Source: Eleginops maclovinus (taxonomy: Eukaryota > Chordata > Actinopteri > Perciformes > Eleginopidae). Taken from it: a DNA stretch of 64,000 nt. Location of the stretch: assembly GCF_036324505.1 (NCBI RefSeq), contig NC_086351.1:2146001-2210000 (forward strand), written 5' to 3'. The translations under genes were made by a program, and so were the position numbers. The notes under the pieces are model-generated. The model made no database searches and had not been told where the DNA came from. It saw only the letters and a list, made by a program, of their open reading frames with translations. Of the stretch, positions 1 through 10,259 are shown piece by piece. Every line of letters begins with the position of its first letter. The first letter of the stretch is position 1.

Positions 1-930
1 CAAATCGCGGTCAGATCTGTGTGTGGTAACGCTAACGGGGTCGGAAAGTACAGCGGTGACCGGCCACCTCTGTTCCAGAAGGCGCTCCAACATGCAGTGA
101 GTGGAGTTCCATCTCGTGGAGACATCCTGGATGAGTTTGTGTTCAACCACGTTCTGTTGTGTTTGTTTTTCAGTGAGAGCCGCTGTAGCCTTGGCACTTT
201 TCTTAAAATGTCCAACAAGACGTCTGGCAGCTGCTATGACACGGCAAATGGGATCTTTTTTAAGAGCCGCATTGATGCACAGCTGCAAAGTGTGCCCTGC
301 GCAACGAACTCCTTGGACGTTACCCCAGGACGGGTTACGCGCTAACTGATGGGCGCACAGCACCATGTTCGCGGCATTGTCATGTACAAGAGCGACCCTT
401 TTTTCCGCGGGGATTTTAAAGTCTGCCATGACTTCGCTGAGTCGCTCTGCTATGTTGACAGCTGTGTGGCTCACTCCCAACTCTTTCGTTTCCAGCACGA
501 ATGAATGCAGTTGCCAGTTATCCGAAATAAAATGCGCTGTGACCGTCATGTAACTTTCCATCTGGTTAGATGTCCATGCATCTGTTGTGAAGCTGAGTGC
601 TTTGCAGTTATCGATCTTGCCCTGGAGTGTTTGTTTTATTGTGCTGTATTTGTTTGTAATCGCGTGCATCACTGTTTCACGTTTTGGCAGGCTGTATCCG
701 GGCTCGAGGCAATTAATTAGATCTTTAAATCCCTCACCACTGACGATATTCACAGGTCGCATGTCCAGCGCTATGAAGTCAGCTATTTTGTCAGTTATGT
801 CTCTCTTCCTTTTTTCAGACAGAGGGGCTTTCATTGTGAGCTTCTGCTGCGTTAATGATGAGGAGGATGAGGAGGATGATGAGGATGACGTGGAGGTGGA
901 GGGGGCTAGATTGCAATAAAGTGGATGCGC
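1..930 (-). CDS. hAT transposase exon 2 (ZBED1-like), runs off the window
   Basis: Reading leftwards from 930 the frame stays open to the window edge (about 310 codons). A serine-rich linker from the TCC/TCA run at 855-900 is followed by recognisable hAT catalytic-region motifs: GFKDLINCLEPGYSLP, SFTTDAWTSNQMESYM, the H-D-N-A-A-N-M block, RCAGHTLQLCINAAL and DVSTRWNSTHCMLERL. The last two are the conserved RNase-H-fold and insertion-domain landmarks of Ac/ZBED transposases. No stop or frameshift was seen. The C-terminal hATC dimerisation domain would lie off the left edge. The protein would mobilise the surrounding element; domesticated ZBED genes are related, but a flanking terminus at 1472 argues for a transposon. 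Confidence 0.85.
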
Positions 931-1127
931 CTGTAGAGATTTAAATAATAAGTTAACCAGTGAGCTGGATAATTTAGCCTTACCAATACTAGCGACAAAA
1001 CTAAATGTACTTAATTCATTATTTATTAATTCAATGTATTATTTATAATTTATATATATTTATAATAGGCCTAATTGCATTAACTTCATCGCATAGGATA
1101 GCTAGGCTAGTAGGCTAAGCTACTTAC

Positions 1128-1265
1128 ATTCTTGAGGTGGTAAATCATGTTCGTCGTGGACGAATGATAGGCAAATGTTTTTCTGCAAATTTGGCATATA
1201 ACCCTCTTTGGGTCATCTCTATCCTTTTCGAAATGCTCCCATATCTTAGAGCTCCTTCCAGACAT
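1128..1265 (-). CDS. hAT transposase exon 1: BED-type zinc finger (N-terminal)
   Basis: Forty-six codons starting MSGRSSKIWEHFEKD, with the BED-finger signature: W and F spacing, CQIC pair, then IYHLKN. The exon stops at AAT followed by a GTAAGT donor. The second histidine of the finger is supplied by the next exon, which begins A-H-P after a CTCTACAG acceptor (930). The joined motif is C-x2-C...H-x4-H, so the finger is split by a 197-bp intron. An in-frame upstream Met at 1307 exists, but the Met at 1265 fits the usual ZBED/hAT N-terminus better. Role: DNA binding by the transposase. Confidence 0.8.
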
Positions 1266-1536
1266 GATAGCCAAATAAGTCGATGCTGTCCTTGTCAAAC
1301 AAATCAAAACCGTTTAACGTCTTTCTTGTCACGCCCTTCAAATTAAAAGTCCCGGAAGCCCTTTGACGAGACGCGGCTTTTTTCCCCTGCGACCAATCGA
1401 CCAATGGAATTTGGTCGACAAGTATTTTTTTTGGTCGACCAACGATTAATCGATTATTTGAGGTCAGCCCTAACACAAACAAGGCCAAAGTGAACCCTGG
1501 AAAATGTATGGCAGTTGAAGTGTGAGGAGGATTTAC

Positions 1537-1652
1537 CCGTGTTGTCCAAGTCTGTGCTGTCGTCAGGTTTCTCCACGTCTTCAATCACATGAGTCTAGAG
1601 ATTAAAACATGTGTATCTCAACACCAGGATCAGAAAGTGTCAACATGCTGAC

Positions 1653-1723
<71 letters not shown>

Positions 1724-4700
1724 ACATTGGACCTGTAGCCTCACAAATGTCCCAATACATGTGTCAATCACGAGGCTGTTGGACACGTCGCAAACTCTCT
1801 TATCCTTTTTTGGGGGGAAGGCGTGACACCGGTCTTAAAGGTGATAAATGAAATGCTCAAACAAATAATCTGCATTTCAGAGCAGTTTTGCATGCACTGA
1901 CCTGCGACAGGACTCCCTCCTCCTCCATATTTAGAACCCACTTCTCCGTCATGCTAACACTCTCCTCCACCTGCAGACATTAAGCAACATGCACAGCTCA
2001 TCACAACTCAGCTCAAAGACCCAGGCGTCCACTAAAGACGGTGAAAACAACCTCAAAGAGAGAGAGCATATACAGGATTCCCATTGCTTCACTGAGGTTT
2101 ACATCTACCTGCTCCAGTCTCTGCCTCTCTGTGGCCATGTCCAGCTTCAGAGTATGGTAGGGAGTGTTCACCTCCCCCATGGTGAGTTGAACCGGCTCTT
2201 TCTCAAACTCCATGGTGTCGCCGTCAGCGTCCTTGAAGCCCGGCGGCTGGTAGTCCTGAGGAGTGACTGTTACAGACAAACAGACAAAACCTCAACTAGG
2301 AAAAAACAGCAGGTCTGGCCATGAGGAAAATCTGATGGCTGACAAATCAAAGCTTCCTACACACACAGTTTCTCAATCTACTAAGTTTTCTTCACATATT
2401 TGACAACTACATATAATATTTGAGGGCTTGAATCTGCAGCACATGTCGGAGAGTTCGAGCAGTGCATGCTCATTGGAAAATCAAACATGTGCAAAGCTCA
2501 TTTTACTTTATGTCTCACTTATGCTGGGTGTGTGTGTGTGTGTGTGTGTGCTGTGTGTTACCGTTGTAGTAGGATAGCTTCATGTTGAGACACACGTGGT
2601 CAGGGAGAGGGCCGAGGTTCTGCATCAGAGTGTAGAGCTTCCTCACCAGCAGGATGCTCGCCTTCTTAGTGTTGCCGCACATCATGGACGACACCTCGTT
2701 GTCGTTGTTGCTGACGAAGAAACGGTACAAGGAGATACGAACAGAAATCATCAATTAAGAGCTGCAGTTTCAGTCACTTTTGCCAAGTACTCATTCTGTA
2801 TCTGTAAAACAATTTGTAGCAAGGTCACCACTTTTCATTCTGACAGGTCCATCATTTAAGCATGTTTCATGGCCAGGATAATTCCATTAACAAAACATTA
2901 AACTTAGTTTTGTACGTTTAAATTCAATTTTGACATTTGTAGGTACATAAATATATTTAATAATGCACGTTCTTTCATTCATGTATTCATCTTTAATAGT
3001 GAAATTATTTTAAAAATGCACAATTTATCATCATGTCCTTAGGTTTGGATTTTTTCCCCCCAAACTTGAAGCCACTTCTGAATTCGAGCAATAAAATGCA
3101 TTAAAAGTTATTCATTCATAAACCTGGCTGAACACAATTCGACAAAAAGGACAGTTACTTCCAGGTATGTGAATGTAAAGCAAAGTTAAAGATGAATTAT
3201 ATTTATATTTTCCTTTATTATCTTCCTGCATTGATATGAGGTGTATTCACTGTCTTCTGAGTTTAAAAGATAAAAAAACATCCCACCTCTCAAAGTCCAT
3301 CTGCGCTCCTTTTGTAGTGTACTGGATCCTAAACTGGTAATACTCGGTCACTTTCTTAAAGACAAGAGAAGAAAGGTGCTATGTAAGAGATACACAATGA
3401 TCACAAAGCAGCTTGTTATCTGTACAGTAGTGTAGCTTTGTTAAACATCAATAATGGCAAGAAGAAAACCTGCACGTTACCTCTGGGTTCTCTGGGTCAG
3501 TGTAGATCTGAAAAAGGCCGATATAGAAACACATTAGAAGCACGAGTCTTTCAAGACTTAGACGAAATGTTCAAAAACATGAGCTGAAAAAGTTACTATT
3601 CCCAGCATTTGCCTGGGAATCTATTTATTGCTAAAAAGCCATTTACAAAATACTCACAGACATGATGACTGTACGCAGCTGGTGAAAAAAAAACCAACAC
3701 ATTTAACCACGTTAGTTGTATGAGACACGGGGAAATATGAATAACGACTTACTCGGCTGGTTATGTTCATTTATGATGTCTAATTCATAAAGACTCAATT
3801 AGACATTATGGAAAAGGTTGAGTTTGACTTACATACTTCTTCTGGATGGCCTCAAAACATCCCTGCATCCTGTGAGAGTGTAAACAAAGCACACATCTAA
3901 TTATCTGTCAAACAAATCCTTCAACTTTCATTGTTTAACTATGACTGGAGATCAAGTTGTTATTGACCATTGGACAATCTGGTTGGCACCGGGACAGCTG
4001 CGTTCCTCTTTTAGGATCATCACTTTCTGATCTGTGGGAATCAAAAAAGACAGATACTTCAAAATGGTAATAGATCTTGATAGTCACTGCGATGTGCCGA
4101 CAAATCCATGTGTAATCTAACCTTCGACATATCTGCTGCCGTAGGCTTTCTCTGGGAAAATGCCTCGCAGGTATGTGATGCCAGACACTGCAATGGCCAG
4201 AAGCTTCTTCATAACCACGATGGACTGCTGCTCTGAGAGAACCTGATTAGGTAACAGCTGAGTATCCTGCATGAGGGAGAGAAATTAATCACATACTGCT
4301 TACTCGTCACAGCTAACAAGAGACACTAGAAGTCAGACAACAGTTGTAATAGAACAAGTGAGCCTTCAATATAACATCAAATAAAAAAATGTAGATATGC
4401 AATGTAATATTTTCCCCCTCAAGTCCAGCAACACAAAAATAATAGTAGTGTTCTGAAACTTAAATAATGCTGTGGATCCTTTTATAAAAACAAGTGGTAA
4501 AGGTAAGTAATGTAAAATAAATCAGATGCAACCAGAATATAATTACCTCTGCAGCTTATAAATACATGATGATCATAGATTTTGTCATTTATAGAAACTC
4601 TGAATCTGCAGATAAACTTGTTTTAAGAAATCATATTCATGTTGTACAGTAGATGTATAAAATACCATAAAATGATCACGCTCAAAAGCACTTTACACGT

Positions 4701-4892
4701 ATTTGTTGTGGATGAGTAAATGTACTTTATCTAAAATAACTAGTTCTACTGTTGTGAATATGGAGACAAAGCAGAGATTACAGCTTTTCTTAAACTAGCT
4801 TACTTACTTCTTAAATATACATTAACTTTAATGCTTGAGTGCTTTAAGAGTGATTTTACCTGTGAAGTTCTAACTTTTTGTACACAAGCCAT
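1537..4892 (-). CDS. hormad1: HORMA domain-containing protein 1, 3' end beyond the window
   Basis: Eleven coding exons, in order: 4860-4892 (start, [11 protein letters not shown]), 4122-4266, 3968-4031, 3833-3869, 3658-3678, 3481-3507, 3287-3354, 2562-2710, 2109-2266, 1902-1970, 1537-1594. All phases agree and every junction is GT/AG. The 276 visible residues cover the HORMA domain (about residues 20-215), with strong landmarks such as [38 protein letters not shown] and [16 protein letters not shown] that match vertebrate HORMAD1, followed by an acidic linker. HORMAD1 binds unsynapsed meiotic chromosome axes, promotes double-strand breaks and is removed on synapsis. Human HORMAD1 is about 394 aa, so the C-terminal tail, with its closure motif, lies left of the window. 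Exon 3968-4031 uses a weak donor (GTCAAT). Confidence 0.93.
1655..1718. repeat. (CA)n microsatellite in a hormad1 intron
   Basis: About 32 CA units between hormad1 exons 1537-1594 and 1902-1970. Confidence 0.97.
2529..2550. repeat. Short (TG)n in a hormad1 intron
   Basis: Eleven units, 6 bp from the donor site of exon 2562-2710 on the transcribed strand, where it reads CA. Confidence 0.95.
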
Positions 4893-5160
4893 TGCGTCGG
4901 TGAGAGACAACGAAATCAAAACTGCAAAAAGAGAATTTATGAGTTAGCCAACATTAGCTAATTACCGTTTTTACATTTAGCTAGGCATTAACACAACAGT
5001 CCCTGACACAATTAGAAGGTGCTGTTACTTACGTATCTGGTACTTAGATGGCAAAAATGAAGGAATATTTGAACAAAAAATGTAAACAATATAATACAAT
5101 CCGTACAATTTATATTTTTAAAGGTTAGGTATACAAGCTAGCTTTGCGTTAATCGAACCT
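4893..5160 (-). other. hormad1: hormad1 5' UTR with one probable intron
   Basis: Upstream of the start codon at 4892 the minus strand shows a TTTTTGCAG acceptor (about 4922-4930), so about 29 nt of 5' UTR precede the ATG in the first coding exon. Further upstream, at about 5033, AGATAC is followed by GTAAGT, a good donor, giving a non-coding first exon of roughly 100 bp starting near 5130-5160. Both calls rest on splice-site motifs only; the transcription start is inferred. Confidence 0.5.
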
Positions 5161-5600
5161 TTCCCGCGATTAGTTTGATTGACAGGCACCAATAGCCAAT
5201 CACAGAGCAGGGATGTTGTCTAAAGTTTACTACAAAAAAATAATGACAACATGGATGCAGATCCTCTTGTTAACAATTTGTTTCTGTATTTATTTATTAA
5301 TAAAACATGGACAAGATATAAGACATAAGATTTCAAACTAACATGTTACATTGATAATGTATCTCATGAGTAGTTAAGGTGCTTTGTGTCGATGCAGTGC
5401 GGCCCCCGCATCGCCCCCAGTTATTTTTCTGTGAAACCATTGGTCAACGGGCTGTCAATCACATAGAACAGAACCATTCATGGCATCTCATTGGCTCTAT
5501 TTGCCCAGCACTGCTCGCCTATTGGTTACTGTAAATGTCAATCACAAGTGAAGCACCACCCCCTCATTGGTGATGTCACATCTCGTTACGCCATTTTTTT
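5150..5600. promoter_or_regulatory. Divergent hormad1/ensa promoter with CCAAT array and E2F-like site
   Basis: Two CCAAT boxes on the plus strand (5189-5193, 5196-5200) flank hormad1. Four inverted ones, ATTGG (5439-5443, 5490-5494, 5521-5525, 5566-5570), lead into ensa with 31-51 bp spacing, as in NF-Y driven cell-cycle promoters. A TTTCCCGC motif (about 5160-5167) is a consensus E2F core, beside the inferred hormad1 start. TGATGTCAC (5571-5579) is CRE-like. No strong TATA box was identified. Roles of the boxes are inferred from motif knowledge. Confidence 0.6.
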
Positions 5601-5736
5601 TGGGGAGCAGCAGCACTAGTCGTGTCCAGAAAAGGAGGATTAGATTCAGTACAGGTACATCAAACCGTACCTTGTATATTCAACTCTTCGAGTTGTCTGG
5701 CAAACGGGACACTTGCTTGTCCATCACACTCACACA

Positions 5737-8700
5737 ATGTCGTCAGAAAACCTCGACTCGGACACTCAGGTGGACTACGAGGACGAAAAACAGGTGGGTT
5801 TTTGTGACTGCTGTCTTGATGTTGTTGGCTAACCACAGCTAGCTAGAAGTGGCTAACACCAGCTAGCACAAGTGAAGTGTGTATTCTCAGCGCTGCAGAA
5901 AGGCAGAGGAAGACTACTGTGAGACCTGTAGAGATAGGATAAGCTGGTTGCTGTGTTGAACGTGGTTTTGTCGTGGCTGTCCCACAGCACCATGCCAGTG
6001 TGTCACTTTGTTTTGTCCCTTGCCTTGTGTCATTGGCTGGCGAGTCTACAGCAGCTCGGGCCTCATTGGTCTGTCCTGGAGGGGCTTAAAACGTGCCATG
6101 AAGGGCCTGCAGTCTCCCAGTAAACACAGAAATGTGTAGTTTCTCTCAGTGCACTTGGTATTATAAAACACTGGGTTATGCCTGACTTGCACATGGCTCG
6201 ATGTTCCTGATTGTGCTTTCCTGACAACTGCAGTAGGACAGTGCTTCCGCATTTCCTTTCAGTGGCACAACAACGTCAGTGATGTAAACACATGAGAAAT
6301 GCCTTTGCAAACATGGTTTTTTTCTGATGTTCGTAATTATATGCATTATAATAGCTATATACACAGAAATAAACTTGACATGACCGTCAGAAGTTAGAAA
6401 GAAGGCTGATTGAGTATTTGTCTTCATAATTTAAATAGATGTTTTGTCATTGGGACATGTACATAACATTATAATGATTAATTATAGATATAATGCCAAG
6501 CCCTTAACTGTGTCTTGATTCACTGAACAGTAAGTCAGAAGCTGTGAATCCAGATTTTACTGTTGATAAACCTGGTGTATTTTATGCTGAAGCTTCATTG
6601 TGTGTACAGACATTGAGACATGGTAATTGTTTTGACAAACACTGTATTACTAACTTAGTTTCTGTCAATAAATATGTGCAAAATAAGGGAAACATTAAGG
6701 TCTTGTGAGGACCACAGACCCAAAAATCTCATTTAGCTAGCATCACTTTATTTTACATTTTCATCAACATACCAAACCCAAAAGTAAAAACTGGTTTAGA
6801 AGAAGTGGGCTTTAGACTTCTAAAGTGGAACAAGCAGATGCAATATACATTAGTAAAGTGTGAAATAAATGTAATTTCAAACTTTGACACTGAGAGTTGT
6901 TTTACAGTTCTGCACATGAAACATTAACTCTCCTGCACGTTCCCAGAATGTGTTGTTGGATTCTGCAGGTTCTCTGCAATGGGGCCGAATATAGTAGCTC
7001 ATAAATTTCTCGTCATGGACCCAAGTGAATCTGCACAGTTGTTGCCACACGTCCCCCCCTCCTCCTCCTGAGGGAATCTGTTCGTCGGCTTCTGTGTCCT
7101 GAGTCACATTTTATCCCTGCCCAAGCAAGCTTTGCAGGCTGAGTGCCCTATCCTGTCTGTTGAGTGGAAGTAGGTCTATGTTCTGTAGTTCTTGCTCAAG
7201 CTTTATGTGCAGACGGTGCACAAATGTCCTCTGGAGTTTGAATTCTGATATCCTACGTGCACTTTACACCTGCTCCTTCCTCATATCATTTCAGCATGCA
7301 ATAAAAACACTTCATTCATCCTATGTACACTAACAGCTTTTCCCCATTTCTAGCCCAAATGACTGGCCTAAAAATCAGCCTGACAGGGATGTGAAAGACT
7401 GGTCTCTGACCTGTTTGGCTACTGCTTGTCATTGTATTGTGCAAACACTAGCGTTGTCTTCTGAACCGCGCCCTAAAGCTTCGGTAACTCTATCCTGGTT
7501 TCGTAAGAGCTGAAAAAGTCAAGTTAATGGTTCTTGACCTTAATTCCAACATGTTTTTCTAAAAAAAACACTAACTATACCATCAATGAATTCACAAAAA
7601 CAAGAAAACAAGCAAAGGATCCGTGATATTTACTGTAAACTTGTTATTTAAGGGGCCAAAGTGTGACCTTAGGAAGCAGTTTGTTTTGTCCACATTAAGT
7701 GAAAATAACACCATTTAAGAACGTGGGCTTTAGCAGTGTCTGATGTGCAATACTGTATGCTTTATTATAAAGGTTAACTGAGGTAGATTTGTTGAAAAGC
7801 ACTTGGATAGACTTCTGCGGGTCAGAGTTCTTTCTTCATCGACTAGTTTGAGCTTTTACAGATCCTTACATGATGCTTTTGTGCACATAGTCTTTGTCAA
7901 CAAGTTTCCCAAAGAGGGCATGAGTTAATTATTGGTGTGCAAGCTTCAAAAATCATTTTGACCTCATTTCAGATCTGTGTTTGTACCAAGCCGTGTCCTC
8001 ATCATGAGTTATCCCCTGTCAGGCATAATGGTAATTTGAGAGACAGTAACAGAAGTACAGTTTTCTTATGGCGCATGCTGTTCTGAAGTATCTTCAGCTC
8101 CCACTAGCCATTGTCAGAGCTCTGTGCCACTTCACAGAAGAGGTTATTCAGAACAGCTTAAGTGTTTTTGAGGAATGATTTGTAGGTGTTTGTGTAGAAG
8201 CAGCATTTTTGGAATTGCAGGGTGATGACCATAATAAGAACCTGTCACTTAAACAGCTTTTCCAGTGTGGCCTGGTTTTCTGCAAAAGACGAGTGCTTAC
8301 GTGCGCTTGTTGTTGTCTCCACAGGACTCCCAAGAGAAGAATGCAAACCCTGTGAAGGCAGAGAGGCCAAGCTGAAGGCCAAGTACCCGGGCCTGACCCA
8401 GAAACCCGGGGGCTCAGACTTCCTGATGAAGAGACTACAGAAAGGGGTAGGTGACCACGGTTTGTTTTGTACATGTTGAGAGGTGTGAAGACAAGATTGT
8501 GTCTCCGATTATGAGAGGGAAACTAGTGTTTATTCAACGAGAATTATTACCCATACAAATATGCTGTTGTATCCCATATTTGCAAAGGCATGTTTGTCTG
8601 CGAGCAAACCCCTGAATCCCTTTTGTGTTAATGCTAGACATTTTTTTTAAACGATTTCAGCTATGTAGTCGTGCAGAGTTATCTTGTATGATCAGTCAAG

Positions 8701-10259
8701 CTCCATGCATCACTGTCACTAAAACATCCTCCTAATGAACTGTTGAAAAAGCAGGATTTGGTGAATTAATTTAATTTAATCTTGCTAATAATAATAAGAT
8801 GTGTCTAGCTAGGCATCAATGGAGTTTTATTGTACAAAATGTAATCCAAACATGACCAAAGTTAAGGACTTCCATCTAGAGCTCCATTCAGCAGGCCTAC
8901 AGGAATACATCTACTGAAGCAGATAGCAAAATACTTCCTCCTTTGACCAGAATGCATTGCAACATCATTGTTTATTTGTGAGCCTGTTTAATGTATTATT
9001 TCAGTTGATAAATTAAACAGCTTACAAGAGCATTGTTCTCTCTCCTCTCCTGGAAAAAGTGTTTCTCTCTCCACCTACACGTACTGTATATATATACCAG
9101 AGATCTTCCACCTCAGGAGATTGTTGAAAGTCATTCTGGGAAATCACTGACAAGCAGTAGGAGTAGCTGAGGCAGGCTGGAGTGAAAGCCAAAAAGTAAA
9201 TTGCAGTTGTTAATCAAAAGATAACTCCCAGATAGACCATCATCAGAGATTGATGATATCAACCCGTAAGGGGGGGGATTGATTCAGCACAACACGATAC
9301 TCTTGATGTAAACAGAATGGGTTAAAATGTAAGAGCTGGAGGAATCCACATGTAGAAAAACACATTCAAGGACAATTTGAACCAAAAAGCCTCAAACTTT
9401 GAACAAAACTTGTTCATTTTGGCTTTGCAGGATTTCCCATTACAGATCTGTAAAAAAGGTATACACATAGGCAGATAAAGGTCATCTATTAAAAAGGAAA
9501 TCGAGATAGTTGGCAAGTTAAGTCTGCCTCTTCTCTGCACAATGGAAGGTATTGATTTTGCTACACCGCTGTGAGACGGGACGGAGGAAGAAGACGCAGG
9601 ACTTCCACAGATTTCAAAAAGTTCTGTAGAAAAGAAAATAGAATGTAGGTATAATGGAAACTGCTAGGTAAAGTTAGCATATCACGAGTCTTAAAACAAC
9701 TGTTTCTGCATGTGTTGAAGGGATCTTTCAATAATTATCTAATAGTTCCCAGTGAATGTCAGCATGCATTGTCTGTTGATGCCCACCCTCAGAGAGGGAG
9801 TAGGCATGGAAAGCCAAAGACAAGCCGGGCTTAGAAGCATACAACGCCTCAAACAAGCTTCTGCTGAACTTTGGAATGCAGTTTTGTAAGGAGTTAAGAC
9901 AGTAAAGGATGTCCCCCAGGTCTGATATTGGGATTACATCAGGAAATGTCTCCACAGGGTCAGTACGGACCAGAGGAATAATTCCAGGGACTGAAGACGC
10001 TTTTCAAATGACGTCGTCTTGATATCTTTGAACTCAGTCGGCATCATGTTTTCTAAAGCTGTGAGCACTTCTTCTTATCTCTTTTCTCTCACAGCAAAAG
10101 TACTTTGACTCAGGCGACTACAACATGGCCAAGGCAAATATGAAAAAGCTTCCTGTGGCGGGGCCCGACAAGAACCTGGTGACCGGCGACCACATTCCCA
10201 CGCCGCAGGACCTGCCGCAGAGGAAGTCCTCCTTGGTGACCAGCAAGCTAGCCGGCTAG
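5737..10259 (+). CDS. ensa: Alpha-endosulfine (PP2A-B55 inhibitor), apparent frameshift in exon 2
   Basis: Exons: 5737-5793 ([19 protein letters not shown]), 8325-8446, 10095-10259 (ends [10 protein letters not shown], stop TAG). Exon 3 carries [14 protein letters not shown]; the serine in FDSGDY is the Greatwall (MASTL) phosphosite that turns ENSA into a tight PP2A-B55 inhibitor at M-phase entry. QRKSS near the end is the PKA-type site. Exon 2 encodes [13 protein letters not shown] in the frame joined to exon 1, but [19 protein letters not shown] only in the next frame: the exon is 122 nt and one base is missing near 8365, giving TGA at 8373-8375 in the exon 1 frame. Exon 3 also lacks six bases relative to the usual MAKAKMKNKQLP. 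It is ENSA rather than ARPP19 by the KNLVTGDH and KSSLVTS segments. The break may be an assembly error or real decay. Confidence 0.88.
5794..8324 (+). other. ensa: ensa intron 1
   Basis: Runs from a GTGGGT donor to a TGTCTCCACAG acceptor. It is AT-rich unique-looking sequence, with A-runs near 7560 and no recognisable mobile element or RNA gene. The short open frames in it (for example minus strand 6046-6252) have no family resemblance. Confidence 0.7.
8447..10094 (+). other. ensa: ensa intron 2
   Basis: Lies between the GTAGGT donor at 8447 and the TTTTCTCTCACAG acceptor before 10095. It contains no recognised element. A G-run occurs at about 9270, and several short open frames show no family resemblance. 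Confidence 0.7.

Larger units (their letters stand above)
1..1472 (-). mobile_element. hAT-superfamily DNA transposon, 5' part, in a hormad1 intron
   Basis: The minus strand holds a BED zinc-finger exon and a long transposase exon (listed separately). The outer end on the right reads TAGGGCTGACC inward from 1472, followed by AT-rich subterminal sequence with repeated ATCGATT and GGTCGACCA motifs, typical of hAT termini. The 8 bp outside (1473-1480, acacaaac) would be one copy of the target duplication. The other end lies left of the window, so duplication and total length cannot be checked. The element is on the same strand as hormad1 and ends about 65 bp from the hormad1 exon at 1537-1594, so it is probably intronic. 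Superfamily is well supported; the family name is not assigned. Confidence 0.85.

Noticed and set aside
19..919. Plus-strand open frames in the first kilobase
   Set aside because: They are shadows of the minus-strand hAT transposase, which shows clear conserved motifs.
8222..8479. 85-codon open frame over ensa exon 2
   Set aside because: It contains the conserved ensa segment but starts in the intron; it exists because of the one-base shift and is not an independent gene.
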